In this document: one piece after another, positions 13,832-27,100 of the stretch
How positions within the stretch are numbered: the stretch's first letter is position 1
How the letters are laid out: each line of letters opens with the position of its first letter
The notes under the pieces: generated by a model
Told to the model about the DNA's origin: nothing
Seen by the model: the letters and a program-made list of their open reading frames with translations, nothing else
Databases searched by the model: none
Program-made: the position numbers and the translations under genes
From: Deinococcus marmoris
GTDB lineage: Bacteria; Deinococcota; Deinococci; Deinococcales; Deinococcaceae
Assembly: GCF_001949125.1 (NCBI RefSeq)
Contig: NZ_MSTI01000178.1
Span: forward strand, 1-60,614
Direction: 5' to 3'
Length of the DNA stretch: 60,614 bases

Positions 13832-15229
13832 ATGGCAAACCTCCGTTCTCCTGCCCGCCGTTCCCGCCTGCCCGCGCTGGGTGTGGGTGTTCTGCTCGTT
13901 GTCGGCGCATTGGCCGGGGCGACGGCGTACACCAGCAACCAGACCGCCCAGACCCAGCAAACCCTGGCCCAGACGCTTGAGGCCCAACTGGAGGCCACGG
14001 GCTATGCCAAAGTCAAATCTTCCACCTACCAGCGCGGCCTTTTAAGCAGCACCCAGACCATGAATGTGACGCTGGGCAAGGGAACGGAAGATGTGGCCCT
14101 GATCGTGGTCAACCACATTCAGCACGGGCCATTTCCGGGTTTCCAGGCAGTGGGTAATGCCATCGTCGATACCGAGGTCCGTTTTGCTGATCCGGCCCTT
14201 CAGTCCAGAGTCGAGAAGGCGTTCGGGAACCAGAAACCCACCATCCGCACTGTCGTGGGGCTGGGCGGCGGCACCTCCACCCACCTCGACATTCCGGCTG
14301 GCACGCTGCTTGAGGAGGGCGACGTGGGAAGCTCCACGTTGAGCTGGCAGGCCATGACCGGCGACATCGAGAACAGTGGCCTGAAGTCCAGCACGCGGCT
14401 GAGCTGGCCTGAATTCAAGCTCACCTCGGAGGACGGGGTGCTGACCATCAGCGGCATGGCCCTGAACGGCAACGCCGTCAAGCAGAACGCGGACGATCCG
14501 CTGGGGGTGGGCGAGCAGGTGCTGACGCTGGCGTCCGCGACTTACGGCGGTACATCTGGCGGGGCGCAGGATGGGCTGGACCTCAAAGACCTCAAGGTCA
14601 GCAGCGTCAGCACGCTCAAGGACGGTTTTTACAGTGGCGGCGTCCAGTACAACATCGGGCAGCTCGGATTCTCAGGGCTGGGAAGCGGCACGCAGAGTCT
14701 GAAGAATGTGCAGCTTCACCTGAGCATGGGCCACCTGAGCCGGGAACCGCTGGCCCGCATGGTCACCACCCTGCAAACCCTGGGCCAGCAACTCCAGGAC
14801 GATCCCGACGCGGCGGACCTGAGCGAGGCGCAGAAAAAGGCCCTGACCGATGACGCGCTGGCGCTGCTGCGGGCCGGGCCAGTGTTCGCCATTGACCGCC
14901 TGAGCCTCACGCAGACGGGCGGCGATATCGTGCTGACGGGCAAGGCCGAGCTGCCTGGAGCCAGTGAACTGGACGCCGAAACCGCCCAGATGCTGGCGTC
15001 CAGCCCGGCACTGGCGCTGGGCATGGTCAAGGTGCAGGCGCAGCTCAAGGCCGCCGAGCCTGCGCTGCGCGAATTGCTGGGTGCGCTATCCCCCGACGCC
15101 GCCGCTGGCGTTCAATCCCTGATCGACATGGGCTATCTGGAACGCCAGGGCAACGATCTGGTCAGCACTCTGGCCTTTGGAAGTGGCGAGGCCACCATCA
15201 ACGGTCAGGCGCTGGGTGGCGGATTCTAG
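13832..15229 (+). CDS. DUF945 (YdgA-like) family protein
   Basis: The 465-residue protein has an N-terminal membrane anchor (hydrophobic about residues 15-33, LGVGVLLVVGALAGATA) and a long extracytoplasmic region. KSSTYQRGLLSSTQTMNVTL and VNHIQHGPFPGF match the conserved opening of the DUF945/YdgA family. Repeated LSL..TGGDIVLTGKAEL-type strands suggest a beta-rich, lipid-transfer-like fold, which is my inference. Function is not established. It stands alone, with GC-rich spacer on both sides. Confidence 0.75.
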   Translation: MANLRSPARRSRLPALGVGVLLVVGALAGATAYTSNQTAQTQQTLAQTLEAQLEATGYAKVKSSTYQRGLLSSTQTMNVTLGKGTEDVALIVVNHIQHGPFPGFQAVGNAIVDTEVRFADPALQSRVEKAFGNQKPTIRTVVGLGGGTSTHLDIPAGTLLEEGDVGSSTLSWQAMTGDIENSGLKSSTRLSWPEFKLTSEDGVLTISGMALNGNAVKQNADDPLGVGEQVLTLASATYGGTSGGAQDGLDLKDLKVSSVSTLKDGFYSGGVQYNIGQLGFSGLGSGTQSLKNVQLHLSMGHLSREPLARMVTTLQTLGQQLQDDPDAADLSEAQKKALTDDALALLRAGPVFAIDRLSLTQTGGDIVLTGKAELPGASELDAETAQMLASSPALALGMVKVQAQLKAAEPALRELLGALSPDAAAGVQSLIDMGYLERQGNDLVSTLAFGSGEATINGQALGGGF

Positions 15230-15365
15230 AGGCTAAAGAGCCGCCTCCACATGTCCTGCCGTGTTAGTGGTTTGCTCAACGTATGGCGCGTGGCTACCGG
15301 GTCTTGCCACAGCTTCACGCATGTTGCCAGAGCATCGGCGTGGTGGGGCGCAGGGTGGGGCAACG

Positions 15366-16277
15366 TCAAATCCCTTCAAAGAAGTCGCTGTCTATTTTCT
15401 TGACCAGATACGTGCTGCGGGTGATCACGCCCACGCCGTACTGGATCATTAAGTCAGCCAGCGTGTCGCCGCCGATCAGAATGATGTTGCCGATTTGCCG
15501 GGCCGTATCCGTGGCGCTTGAGCTGAAGCCTGCGGTGGTGATCAGAACGCCCTTGGACGCCTTGTGATACGTCAGGCTGCCAGAGAAGTTGCGAACCTCC
15601 TGACTGCCCACGTTGTTGGTCCACTGTTTGGCCTGAACGTAAACCTTGTCCAGCCCCAGTGGGTCTTGCTTGACCACGCCGTCAATGCCGTTGTCGCCGC
15701 TGCGCCCTAGCGCCTGCCCCGCGTCGCGTACGCTGCCGCCGTAGCCCATTGCCACCAGAAGTTGCACCACCAGAATCTCAAATTGCTGCGGTGTAAGGGC
15801 ACGCACCTGTGTGAGCAGTTCGTCGGCCAGGGCGGCGCTGAGTTCGGTGTACAGGGTGTCAAGTTGCTCATCCGGCGACTCGCTATGCACTGGAGCTATC
15901 GCTGGGGCTACTTCTTGAGTGTCAGATTTGCGATTGGCTGTGCGGAAAGACAGAAACTCTGGATACTCGTCAAGATCAGAGGTCACGATCTTTCCTGATT
16001 TCTGCTTCAGCAGTGCGCGGCCACGTTCTGAAATCTGCCCGTGGCCTCTTTTGGTAGAGGTGAGTAAACCTGCCTTGGACAAGTAGGTTACTGTCCAGTT
16101 GATGCGGTTCACGTATCTCGGTTCTGCGCCGCTTGGAACCAAGTCCTCCCGATCTTCCTGGCTGATTTCCATGAGGTCCGCGACAGTTTCCCGAATGTCG
16201 CGCCAGCGATACTCCCGCCCGTCTTGCAGAGCTTCGAGCGTTGGGCGGAAGAAGCTCTGAAAATCGGGAACGGTCAT
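15366..16277 (-). CDS. mrr: Mrr-type restriction endonuclease
   Basis: Starting at ATG 16277 gives 303 residues; the longer frame upstream would run through the ilvD terminator. The N-terminal winged-helix (Mrr_N: DFQSFFRPTLEALQDG, then VNRINWTVTYLSKAGLL) precedes a PD-(D/E)xK catalytic domain with LTPQQFEILVVQLLVAMGY, GDNGIDGVV and VYVQAKQW (about residues 165-235), the usual Mrr_cat D...QxK core. Such enzymes cut methylated DNA. No methylase lies nearby, so it is an orphan. Its base composition is more AT-rich than its neighbours, consistent with transfer. Confidence 0.85.
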   Translation of the reverse strand: MTVPDFQSFFRPTLEALQDGREYRWRDIRETVADLMEISQEDREDLVPSGAEPRYVNRINWTVTYLSKAGLLTSTKRGHGQISERGRALLKQKSGKIVTSDLDEYPEFLSFRTANRKSDTQEVAPAIAPVHSESPDEQLDTLYTELSAALADELLTQVRALTPQQFEILVVQLLVAMGYGGSVRDAGQALGRSGDNGIDGVVKQDPLGLDKVYVQAKQWTNNVGSQEVRNFSGSLTYHKASKGVLITTAGFSSSATDTARQIGNIILIGGDTLADLMIQYGVGVITRSTYLVKKIDSDFFEGI

Positions 16278-16294
16278 AGCCAACTTTAGCCGAA

Positions 16295-16329
16295 CAAAAA
16301 GAGCCGCCCACCCCAACGGCAGACGGCTC
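16295..16329 (-). terminator. ilvD terminator
   Basis: On the minus strand GAGCCG (16324-16329) pairs with CGGCTC (16301-16306), followed by TTTTTG. It lies 20 nt past the ilvD stop and just before the mrr start, so it separates the two genes. Confidence 0.75.
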
Positions 16330-16348
16330 AATTCTGAACTTTCCTCAA

Positions 16349-18043
<1,695 letters not shown>

Positions 18044-18139
18044 GGCTACAGGGTAGCGCTGCCGTCAGGTCAACACGCCGGGAGGCTCAGACAGGGGAGA
18101 GGGGGGGCCAATACCCGTTGAGTTGGAATGTGAAAAGAA

Positions 18140-18285
18140 ACCCCTCTCCTGCGGAGCTGTGCCAGCCAGTCTGCTTCGCAGCCAGCTCCCCTCAAAAGGG
18201 AGCCGAGAGGTGCAGTTAAACGTGCCACACGCTATCTCCTTGCCTCCCTTCTAAGGGGAGGTCCCCCGAAGGGGGGGAGGGGTTA
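18140..18285. repeat. long GC-rich palindromic repeat, copy 1
   Basis: A modular block. It opens with CCCCTCTCCTGCGGAGCTG, followed by CAGCTCCCCTCAAAAGGGAG, a variable spacer, a hairpin CTCCCTTCTAAGGGGAG and a closing CCCCC/GGGGG hairpin ending GGGGTTA. It matches 54254-54400 nearly module by module, and its first module recurs at 30576, 39535 and 57807. It lies in the gap between hpt and ilvD (both minus strand). Confidence 0.85.
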
Positions 18286-18317
18286 CCCCAAAACCGCCAG
18301 CACACACCTCTCCAGCC

Positions 18318-18875
<558 letters not shown>

Positions 18876-18951
18876 ATAGGTGTCAGGCTAACATGCGCCT
18901 TCGCCACTCCGCGCTCTTCTGTCTCGTGTTCTCTGTGGGGCGGCGGCCCCG

Positions 18952-18957
18952 TATACT
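18952..18957 (+). promoter_or_regulatory. -10 box of trpC (leaderless type)
   Basis: TATACT ends 7 nt before the GTG at 18965, placing the transcription start at the start codon. The -35 region is poor. No Trp-rich leader or attenuator precedes this gene, unlike trpE. Confidence 0.5.
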
Positions 18958-18964
18958 CCGGCGC

Positions 18965-19753
18965 GTGAATGGCCTGCCTTCCCTCGACTTGAGCCGCGTG
19001 CCGGGTGTCCTGGGCCGCATCGTGCAGGAGCGGGCCGGAGATTACGCGGCGGCCAGCCCCGAACTCGGTCCCGCGCGCCCCGCCGCTCGCCGGTTTGAAG
19101 CGGCCTTGAGCGGCCCGGGACTGGCCCTGATCGCCGAGGTCAAACGCGCCAGTCCCAGCCAGGGTGCGATTGCCCCGCTGGACCCGGCGACAGCGGCGCG
19201 GGCCTACGAGACGGGCGGTGCGGCGGCCATCAGCGTCCTGACCGAACCCCGTCATTTCGACGGCAATCTACAGGCGCTGCACGACGTGATCGGCGCAGTG
19301 GGATTGCCCGTCCTGCGAAAGGATTTCGTGGTCCATCCCGCCATGCTGCGCGAGGCCGCCGAGTGGGGCGCGTCGGCGGCGCTGCTGATGGTCAGTGTGC
19401 TGGGTGAGGCCACGGGCGCATACCTGGAAATGGCCCACCACCTGGGTCTGGACGCGCTGGTGGAAGTCCACGACGAGGCCGAACTGGACGTGGCGCTGAA
19501 AGCCGAGGCGCGCATCATCGGCGTGAACAACCGCGATCTGACCACCCTGAACATCGATCTGGCGGTCAGTCCGCGCCTGATCCGGTTGGCCCGACAGCGC
19601 GGCTTTGCGGGCGTGCTGGTGGCGGAAAGCGGTTACCGCACCCCGGACCAGATTGCAGAGATTCGCCCGCTGGCCGACGCTGTGCTGGTGGGCAGCAGTC
19701 TGGCAGGCAGCGGTGATCTGGGGACGGCGGCCCGGCAGCTCATGACGCCCTGA
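18965..19753 (+). CDS. trpC: indole-3-glycerol phosphate synthase
   Basis: Converts CdRP to indole-3-glycerol phosphate in tryptophan synthesis. The start is set at GTG 18965, not an in-frame ATG at 18893, because the TATACT box lies between them. The 262-residue TIM barrel has IAEVKRASPSQGAI (catalytic Lys, about residue 55), RKDFVVHPAML, LVEVHDEAEL, GVNNRDLTTL and VAESGYRTPDQI. It is separated from trpEGD, which lie 35 kb away, and from trpF/trpBA, which are not in the window. Confidence 0.95.
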   Translation: MNGLPSLDLSRVPGVLGRIVQERAGDYAAASPELGPARPAARRFEAALSGPGLALIAEVKRASPSQGAIAPLDPATAARAYETGGAAAISVLTEPRHFDGNLQALHDVIGAVGLPVLRKDFVVHPAMLREAAEWGASAALLMVSVLGEATGAYLEMAHHLGLDALVEVHDEAELDVALKAEARIIGVNNRDLTTLNIDLAVSPRLIRLARQRGFAGVLVAESGYRTPDQIAEIRPLADAVLVGSSLAGSGDLGTAARQLMTP

Positions 19754-19851
19754 CCCGTTTGCCGACTTTCTCCACTTCGGGCGTATGTCCGTGAGGCTGT
19801 AGTTGTTGCTCCCGAAAAAAGTGGCCCACGGGGTACACTCCTCATCAGATC

Positions 19852-21003
19852 ATGTCCAGCCCCGATACCCAGATTGTTTTCGTGGTCTCTGCCGACCGTG
19901 CCCGCGCCTCGCAGCTTGCGCCCTTGCTGAGGCGGGCCTCGGTGGTGCATGTCGCCGACGCCGAAACGCTGCTGCGCGAGGCCCATGTCCAGCCGCCCGC
20001 CGTGGCGCTGCTGTACACCGATCTGCCGGGCGTACCGCTGTCGCAGGTGCTGCCCATGCTGCGCCAGCGCGCCGAACTGGCCGGAACCCAGTGGCTGGCG
20101 GTGGGCACCCGTGGCCTGGGGGCGCTGCTGTCTGCCGGGGCCGACGCTCTGATCAGCGACAGCACCGCCCCCGACGCGCTGGCCTTGCAGGTGGGCAACA
20201 TGCTGGCCCGCGCGCGGCAGCACCACGATCTGCATGGCCGGGTGGCCGCCCTGCAACGCCGCAGCGACGACTGGGAACACGAGGAAAAAGTGCGCGACCA
20301 GTTGATCCATATGCTGGTGCATGACCTCAAAAACCCGATTGCCGCCGTGATGGGCCTGCTGGAAATTGTGCAGGACGACGCCCGCGTCCCCGACGACTCG
20401 CGTGAGCTGTTGAAGGTGGCCCGTGACGAAACCCAGCATCTGCTGCATCTGGCGGTCAATATGCTCGATATCCGCAAGATTCAGGCGGGCAAGATGAACC
20501 TGCGCCGAGAGCTGATGTTCTCGCCGATGTTCCAGGAAGTCATGGCCCTGGCCTGCGGAGACGTGGGCAGTGGCCTGCGTGACCGCGTGATGCGCACGGA
20601 TGTGGAGAGCAACCTCAGCCCGGCCAGCGCCGACCCGGAAATCCTGCGCCGGGTCATGGCCAACCTGATCAGCAACGCCATGAAGCACACCACGGGCGGG
20701 GGCCACATCTCCATCACGGTGCGTTCGGTCAAGGACGCCGTGCAGATCGGCGTGCAGGACGACGGCGAGGGCATTCCCGCCGACGATATTCCCAACCTGT
20801 TCGCCGCCTTTGAGCAGTCGCGCCTGACCCTGCACGGACGCTTTGACACCGGCATGGGTCTGGCCTTCTGCAAACTGGCCGTCGAGGAACACGGCGGCCA
20901 TATCGGCGTGCAGTCCGAGCGCGGCCACGGGGCCACGTTCACCTTCTCGCTGCCCCTGGCCCACGACGCCGACGACGACGATTTCGTGGAACTGTTGAAC
21001 TGA
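19852..21003 (+). CDS. sensor histidine kinase with degenerate receiver-like N-terminus
   Basis: The 383-residue protein is soluble. Residues 1-115 resemble a response-regulator receiver (VVSADRARA..., [26 protein letters not shown]) but lack the acidic pair of the first strand and the Lys of the last, so it is probably a pseudo-receiver sensor. The H-box [14 protein letters not shown] (about 160), N-box [12 protein letters not shown] (about 275), G1 [10 protein letters not shown] and G2 [17 protein letters not shown] complete a HisKA/HATPase kinase. No response regulator is adjacent. The stimulus is unknown. Confidence 0.88.
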   Translation: MSSPDTQIVFVVSADRARASQLAPLLRRASVVHVADAETLLREAHVQPPAVALLYTDLPGVPLSQVLPMLRQRAELAGTQWLAVGTRGLGALLSAGADALISDSTAPDALALQVGNMLARARQHHDLHGRVAALQRRSDDWEHEEKVRDQLIHMLVHDLKNPIAAVMGLLEIVQDDARVPDDSRELLKVARDETQHLLHLAVNMLDIRKIQAGKMNLRRELMFSPMFQEVMALACGDVGSGLRDRVMRTDVESNLSPASADPEILRRVMANLISNAMKHTTGGGHISITVRSVKDAVQIGVQDDGEGIPADDIPNLFAAFEQSRLTLHGRFDTGMGLAFCKLAVEEHGGHIGVQSERGHGATFTFSLPLAHDADDDDFVELLN

Positions 21004-21392
21004 GGGTCTGGCGGCTCTGGACTTTTGCCTGTGTTTCGCAACTGTAGGTGGCGCTTCCAAATGCCAGACAAGCCCTGAACAGCCCGGTTCCGTGGCAGTT
21101 GATAGGAACGGGCAGGTATCCCCAGTTCAACCCCAGTCCTGCGCCCCAGACAGACTTGCTGGTTTTCGTCTGCCTGGGTTCTTGCCGTTTCCACTTCACC
21201 CTGGCAACACAGAATCCGGCGGCGACAGAGACGGCCAGGAACTGCGCCCGGTAAGCGTAAACGTGGTAAAACAGAGGGGTAACATAACCCAACGTTTCAT
21301 TCGTCCACCTCTCTTTTTTTGATGCTACTCGTGCCGTTTTTCACGAGCAGTTCAGGATTTGTAGAGAGCCAAGGTGGAAAAGGAGCATCGTT
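21004..21392 (+). other. gene-poor region before the nuo operon
   Basis: No convincing ORF in 389 nt. It holds an imperfect 11-bp hairpin at 21145-21178 that may end the kinase transcript, a palindromic GGGTAACATAACCC at 21277-21290 whose TAACAT could be a -10, a T9 tract at 21312-21320, and a small perfect inverted repeat CTCGTG/CACGAG at 21328-21347. The nuo promoter must lie here, but I cannot place it with confidence. Confidence 0.5.
21145..21178 (+). terminator. possible terminator after the histidine kinase
   Basis: CCCAGACAGAC (21145-21155) pairs with GTCTGCCTGGG (21168-21178) with one mismatch and a 12-nt loop. It is followed only by TTCTTG, so termination would be weak. Confidence 0.4.
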
Positions 21393-21410
21393 ATCGAATA
21401 CCTCAACTTC

Positions 21411-21752
21411 GTGATCATGTTGCTGGTGGCTGTGGGCATTGGCGTGCTGGCCGTTATTGTCAGCGCCATCCTGGGGCCAAAGAAGGGCAGCCGCGCCAAA
21501 CTGATGGCCTACGAATCGGGCAATGATCCCGAGGGCGGCGGCGTCGGCACCGGCCAGCGTTTCCCGGTGCATTTCTATCTGGTGGCGATGCTGTTCATCG
21601 TCTTCGACATCGAAACGGCCTTCTTCTACCCGCTGGCCGTGGCCTACCAGAAACTGATTCCCTTCGCCTTCTTCGAGGCCCTGACCTTCGTGCTGTTGCT
21701 GCTGGTGGGCTACGTGTACGTGCTGAAAAAGCGGGTGCTGGAATGGGCGTAG
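21411..21752 (+). CDS. nuoA: NADH-quinone oxidoreductase subunit A; true start probably upstream
   Basis: Three-helix membrane subunit of complex I. The GTG at 21411 is the first canonical start (113 residues), but it is 25 nt from the Shine-Dalgarno AAAAGGAG (21378-21385). In-frame codons between them read I-V-I-E-Y-L-N-F, which continue the first transmembrane helix and line up without gaps with the Thermus subunit as I recall it. ATC at 21393 has ideal 7-nt spacing and may be a non-canonical start. GPKKGSRAKLMAYESGNDP and FDIETAFFYPLAV are family hallmarks. First gene of nuoA-N. Confidence 0.9.
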   Translation: MIMLLVAVGIGVLAVIVSAILGPKKGSRAKLMAYESGNDPEGGGVGTGQRFPVHFYLVAMLFIVFDIETAFFYPLAVAYQKLIPFAFFEALTFVLLLLVGYVYVLKKRVLEWA

Positions 21753-21767
21753 TAGGCGCTTTGCGCC

Positions 21768-21849
21768 GTCTAAGGGTCGAAGAGTCCAAGGGTCTAAGAA
21801 AAGGCTCGCACTCTCCTCTTAGACCCTTAAACCTTCAGACCCTTAGACC
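21768..21849. repeat. octamer-word hairpin before nuoB
   Basis: Four octamers (CGTCTAAG, GGTCGAAG, AGTCCAAG, GGTCTAAG) are mirrored by CTTAGACC, CTTAAACC, TTCAGACC, CTTAGACC across a loop of about 19 nt. Most of the 32 positions pair. The right arm ends 6 nt before the nuoB Shine-Dalgarno sequence. A small GGCGC/GCGCC hairpin (21755-21767) precedes it. Confidence 0.9.
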
Positions 21850-21867
21850 GACACCGGAGGTGGCTCC

Positions 21868-22391
<524 letters not shown>

Positions 22392-22404
<13 letters not shown>

Positions 22405-23234
22405 CGGGCGGCGGGGATGACAAGAAAGGCATCCCAGAAGCCGAGCGCCTGACCGGGCGCGGTGGGGGAATGCAGTCCTCGCAGTCTCAGGCCCAGGCAA
22501 AACCGGCGCAGGCTGCTGTTCGCGCTGATCCACCCGCCATCATCGTCACGCCGAGTCCGGCCCCGCCCGTAGAGGTGGAAGTCACGGCCAGCGGCGCGGC
22601 GGTGGGCAGAGCGCCCGCATCCATGCCCGCGCCGCCCGCAGACCCACGCGACGTGACCGGATTGATCGCCGAACTCGGGCTGACCGAGGACGATACCGCC
22701 GAACCCACCGCCCTCGTCCCATCCGAACGGCTGCGCGAGGTGGCCGAGTCGCTCAAGGAACGCGGTTTCATGCTGATGGATACGGTGGGCCTGGATTACC
22801 TGACCTACACGCAGCCCCGGCCCAAGCGTTTTGCCGTGCTGCACAACATCTATCATCCCTATGACCACCGCCGCCTGTTCCTGCGGGTGTGGCTGGACGA
22901 CGGTGAGGCGCTGGATAGCCTGTACCCGGTCTGGAAGGCCGCCAATTACCTGGAGCGCGAGGTCTATGACCTGATGGGCGTGGAGTTCGTGGGTCACCCG
23001 GACCTCCGCAAAGTGCTGACGCCGGACGATCTGGAAGGCCACCCCCTCCGCAAGGACTTTCCGCTGGGCGAGACGCCCACGCTGTTCCGCGACGGACGCT
23101 TTCTGGACCCTGCCGCCTTTCGCGCAGGCGTGACCGGGCAGCAGTCCGGCCTGACAGGCTACCGGGGCGAACTGCGGCGCGGGCGCGGCGAGGACCGCCT
23201 GCCCCCAGTGATGCCCGAGGGGGGGCCGAAGTGA
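22392..23234 (+). CDS. nuoC: NADH-quinone oxidoreductase subunit C with long N-terminal extension
   Basis: Peripheral-arm 30-kDa subunit. The C-terminal half (about residues 130-280) is recognisable by [23 protein letters not shown] and [15 protein letters not shown]. The first 100 residues from GTG 22392 are Ala/Pro/Gln-rich low complexity absent from classical subunits. An ATG at 22470 preceded by GGTGGGGGA is an alternative start that would drop 26 residues and keep most of the extension. It overlaps nuoB by 13 nt, suggesting coupling. Confidence 0.92.
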
Positions 23235-23235
23235 T

Positions 23236-23324
23236 GTTGAGAGTTGATCGTAGAAGGTTGATGGAAAGAGAGAAAGGCTGGTGGTTGGCCTTTTCCATCC
23301 ACCATCCACCATTCACCATCAACC
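23236..23324. repeat. heptamer-word hairpin before nuoD (class TGGATGG)
   Basis: Left arm is four heptamers (GTTGAGA, GTTGATC, GTAGAAG, GTTGATG). Right arm 23295-23324 is CCATCCA, CCATCCA, CCATTCA, CCATCAA, CC. Arms are imperfect complements, and the inner GGTTGATGGAAA/TTTTCCATCCACC segment pairs best. The right arm ends 16 nt before ATG 23341. Same architecture as the GGTCTAAG class, different word. Confidence 0.8.
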
Positions 23325-23340
23325 GCGCTGGGGGTGCAGA

Positions 23341-24648
23341 ATGACTCTCAAAGACCGAGCAACCTTGAAGAATGCGGCGCGTGATCCCGATTCCGGCACC
23401 CTGCCGCGCCGCCAGATGGAAACTGACCATCAGGAATCCACCATCGACGAGCGGCTGCACGGGCGCACCGGGGCGCTGCTGCACACCGAGATGATGTCGC
23501 TGAACGTGGGGCCGCAGCATCCCAGTACGCACGGCGTGTTGCGCCTCGTGGTGGACATGGACGGCGAGTACGTGGTCAAGGTCACGCCGCACATGGGTTA
23601 TCTGCATACGGGGTTTGAAAAGACCTTTGAAAACCGTACCTACCAGCAGGGCGTGACCTACGCGCCGCGCACCGATTACCTGCATAGCTTCAGCCACGAG
23701 CTGTCCTACGTCCTGAGCGTGGAAAAACTGCTTCAGGCCGAGGTGCCCGAGCGCGCCACCACCGTCCGCGTGATCCTGCACGAGCTGGGGCGTATCCACA
23801 GCCATCTGGTGTTCGTGGGGACGGGGCTACTGGACCTGGGCGCACTGACGCCGTTCTTCTACGCTTTCCGCGAGAAGGAGAGCTGTCAGGATCTGTTTGA
23901 AGCGGTGTGTGGCTACCGCATGAACCAGGGCTACTTCCGCGTGGGCGGCCTGTACCGCGATATTCCCGATGGCTGGCCCGAGATGGTCTCGCGCTTTCTG
24001 GTTCAGATGGAAGCAGGTGTCAAGGAATACACCACGCTGTTTGCCAACAACCCGATCTTTCAGGACCGGGCGCGTGGGGTGGGCATCATTCCGCCCGACG
24101 TGGCGCTGGACCTGGGCCTGACCGGGCCGAACCTGCGGGCCTCCGGCGTGCCACTGGACAATCGCAAGGACAACCCCTATTGCGGTTACGAAACCTACGA
24201 TTTCAACGTCGTGACCAGCACCGATGGCGACAGCTTGGCCCGCTTCAACATGCGCCTGTGGGAGTTCGGCGAGAGCATCAAGATCATCCGGCAGGCGCTG
24301 GAGCGGCTCAGGCCCGGCCCGGTCAAGGACCCCAACCGCAAGATTTCTCTGCCGCCCCGCCACGAACTGGAAACCAGCATGGAAGCGGTGATTCACCACT
24401 TCAAACTGGTCACTGAAGGGTTTCACCCACCCGTGGGAGAGGTCTACGTGCCCACCGAATCGGCGCGCGGCGAAGTCGGGTATTACATCGTCAGCGACGG
24501 CGGCAGCATGCCCTACCGCGTCAAGATTCGCGCCCCCAGTTTCGTGAACCTGCAAGCCCTGGAATATGCCTGCGTGGGCGCACAGTTCGCGGATTTGATT
24601 ACCATTCTGGCGACGATTGACCCGGTGCTGGGGGACGTGGATCGGTGA
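23341..24648 (+). CDS. nuoD: NADH-quinone oxidoreductase subunit D
   Basis: 49-kDa subunit forming the quinone pocket with NuoB. The ATG at 23341 is used; upstream frame extension runs through the repeat. The 435-residue product has [15 protein letters not shown] (about 56-70), [21 protein letters not shown] and a C-terminal [10 protein letters not shown] with the invariant Asp-Arg ending. About 35 extra N-terminal residues precede the core. Its stop overlaps the start of the inserted unknown ORF (TGATG). Confidence 0.97.
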   Translation: MTLKDRATLKNAARDPDSGTLPRRQMETDHQESTIDERLHGRTGALLHTEMMSLNVGPQHPSTHGVLRLVVDMDGEYVVKVTPHMGYLHTGFEKTFENRTYQQGVTYAPRTDYLHSFSHELSYVLSVEKLLQAEVPERATTVRVILHELGRIHSHLVFVGTGLLDLGALTPFFYAFREKESCQDLFEAVCGYRMNQGYFRVGGLYRDIPDGWPEMVSRFLVQMEAGVKEYTTLFANNPIFQDRARGVGIIPPDVALDLGLTGPNLRASGVPLDNRKDNPYCGYETYDFNVVTSTDGDSLARFNMRLWEFGESIKIIRQALERLRPGPVKDPNRKISLPPRHELETSMEAVIHHFKLVTEGFHPPVGEVYVPTESARGEVGYYIVSDGGSMPYRVKIRAPSFVNLQALEYACVGAQFADLITILATIDPVLGDVDR

Positions 24649-25094
24649 TGAGCGAAGCCATCCTGCATCCACGGTTCAAGGAGTTTGAACGTCTTGAAGA
24701 GCCGTCGGGTGTTTCATGGAAGAGTCAGGAAGACATTGAAGGTTCGATGGTGTATTTCTCTATTCGGAGTCATGATTTTTCTGATGAGAAGGCTGCGCGA
24801 GTTTCTGGCTTTTTCAAGCGAGTCAAAGAGGACGGTACAGAACTGAAGCTCAAAACCGCTCAGAATCTCATCAAAGATGATAATTGGTTTAAGTTTGCTG
24901 GCGTAGAGACTGCAAAACTTGACGAGTTATACGATTCTATGGTTCTCAATCTAGTCATTTTCGGTGACGATTTTCCCCCCTCTTCACCGAAATGTTTTTT
25001 TCTTCTTGGTTATGACAGTCCGCTTTTCGAGCATTTCGAGATCAATGGAAACTTCGACTATGAAGGTAATTTCCTCTACGCTGATATCGAGTAA
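24648..25094 (+). CDS. unknown ORF inserted in the nuo operon
   Basis: A 148-codon frame whose ATG overlaps the nuoD stop, leaving 10 nt to nuoE. The DNA is visibly AT-richer with different codon use (many TTT, ATT, GAT) than any nuo gene around it, which suggests a recent arrival. The product is acidic and soluble, with no membrane helices or cysteine clusters except one Cys. The closing segment (LLGYDSPLFEHFEINGNFDYEG) recalls DUF2262/DUF2004-like proteins, but weakly. It is not one of the 14 core complex I subunits. Function unknown. Confidence 0.75.
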   Translation: MSEAILHPRFKEFERLEEPSGVSWKSQEDIEGSMVYFSIRSHDFSDEKAARVSGFFKRVKEDGTELKLKTAQNLIKDDNWFKFAGVETAKLDELYDSMVLNLVIFGDDFPPSSPKCFFLLGYDSPLFEHFEINGNFDYEGNFLYADIE

Positions 25095-25104
25095 GGAGTA
25101 AGAC

Positions 25105-25727
25105 TTGAGTTACTTCACCGACAAACAACCCCTCGTGGCCGATATCTTCAGCCGCTATCCCGATTCCCCGCAGGGCCGCCGCTCGGCGCTGATGCCCCTG
25201 ATCCGCGAGGTTCAGGACGCCGAGGGCTTCGTGAATGGGACGCACTTGGACGAGATCGCGGCCCTGTGCGGCACCACCGCCACCGAGGTCCGCAGCGTCA
25301 TGAGCTTTTATTCTACGTACCACACGCTGCCCACCGGCAAGTATCACCTTCAGGTGTGCAGCACGGTGATGTGTTCGCTGGCCGGGTCCGATGAGCTGTG
25401 GGACCATCTGGTGGAAGCGCTGGACGTGCAGCCCGGCGAGGTCTCTCCCGATGGCCGTTTCAGCGTGCAGAAGGTGGAATGCCTTGGCTCATGCGGCACC
25501 GCGCCCATGATGCAGATCAACGACGACGGCTACTACGAAAGCGTGACGCCCGGCAAATGCGCCCGCATTCTGGAGTCGCTGCGCGCGGACCTTCAGCCGC
25601 TGCCGGACAACCCGGTTCCCGTGACCGTCAATGCCGAGGGGCGTCAGATGCTGGCAAACGGCGAAGTCGTCGGGGCCAGCATCACCGGCCTGAGCCAACT
25701 CCCGCCCATTTTCCCAGGAGGTGAAGC

Positions 25728-25731
<4 letters not shown>
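25105..25731 (+). CDS. nuoE: NADH-quinone oxidoreductase subunit E
   Basis: 24-kDa thioredoxin-like subunit holding the [2Fe-2S] cluster N1a. A TTG start at 25105 is set by AAGGAG 6-7 nt upstream. The 208-residue product has cluster ligands in VCSTVMCS (about 92-97) and [14 protein letters not shown] (about 131-143), as in Thermus. The last 30 residues after the core are a Deinococcus-type extension (inferred). It overlaps nuoF by ATGA. Confidence 0.95.
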
Positions 25732-27071
<1,340 letters not shown>

Positions 27072-27100
27072 GGTTCTGGATGTGCAAGTTAAATCTCCGG

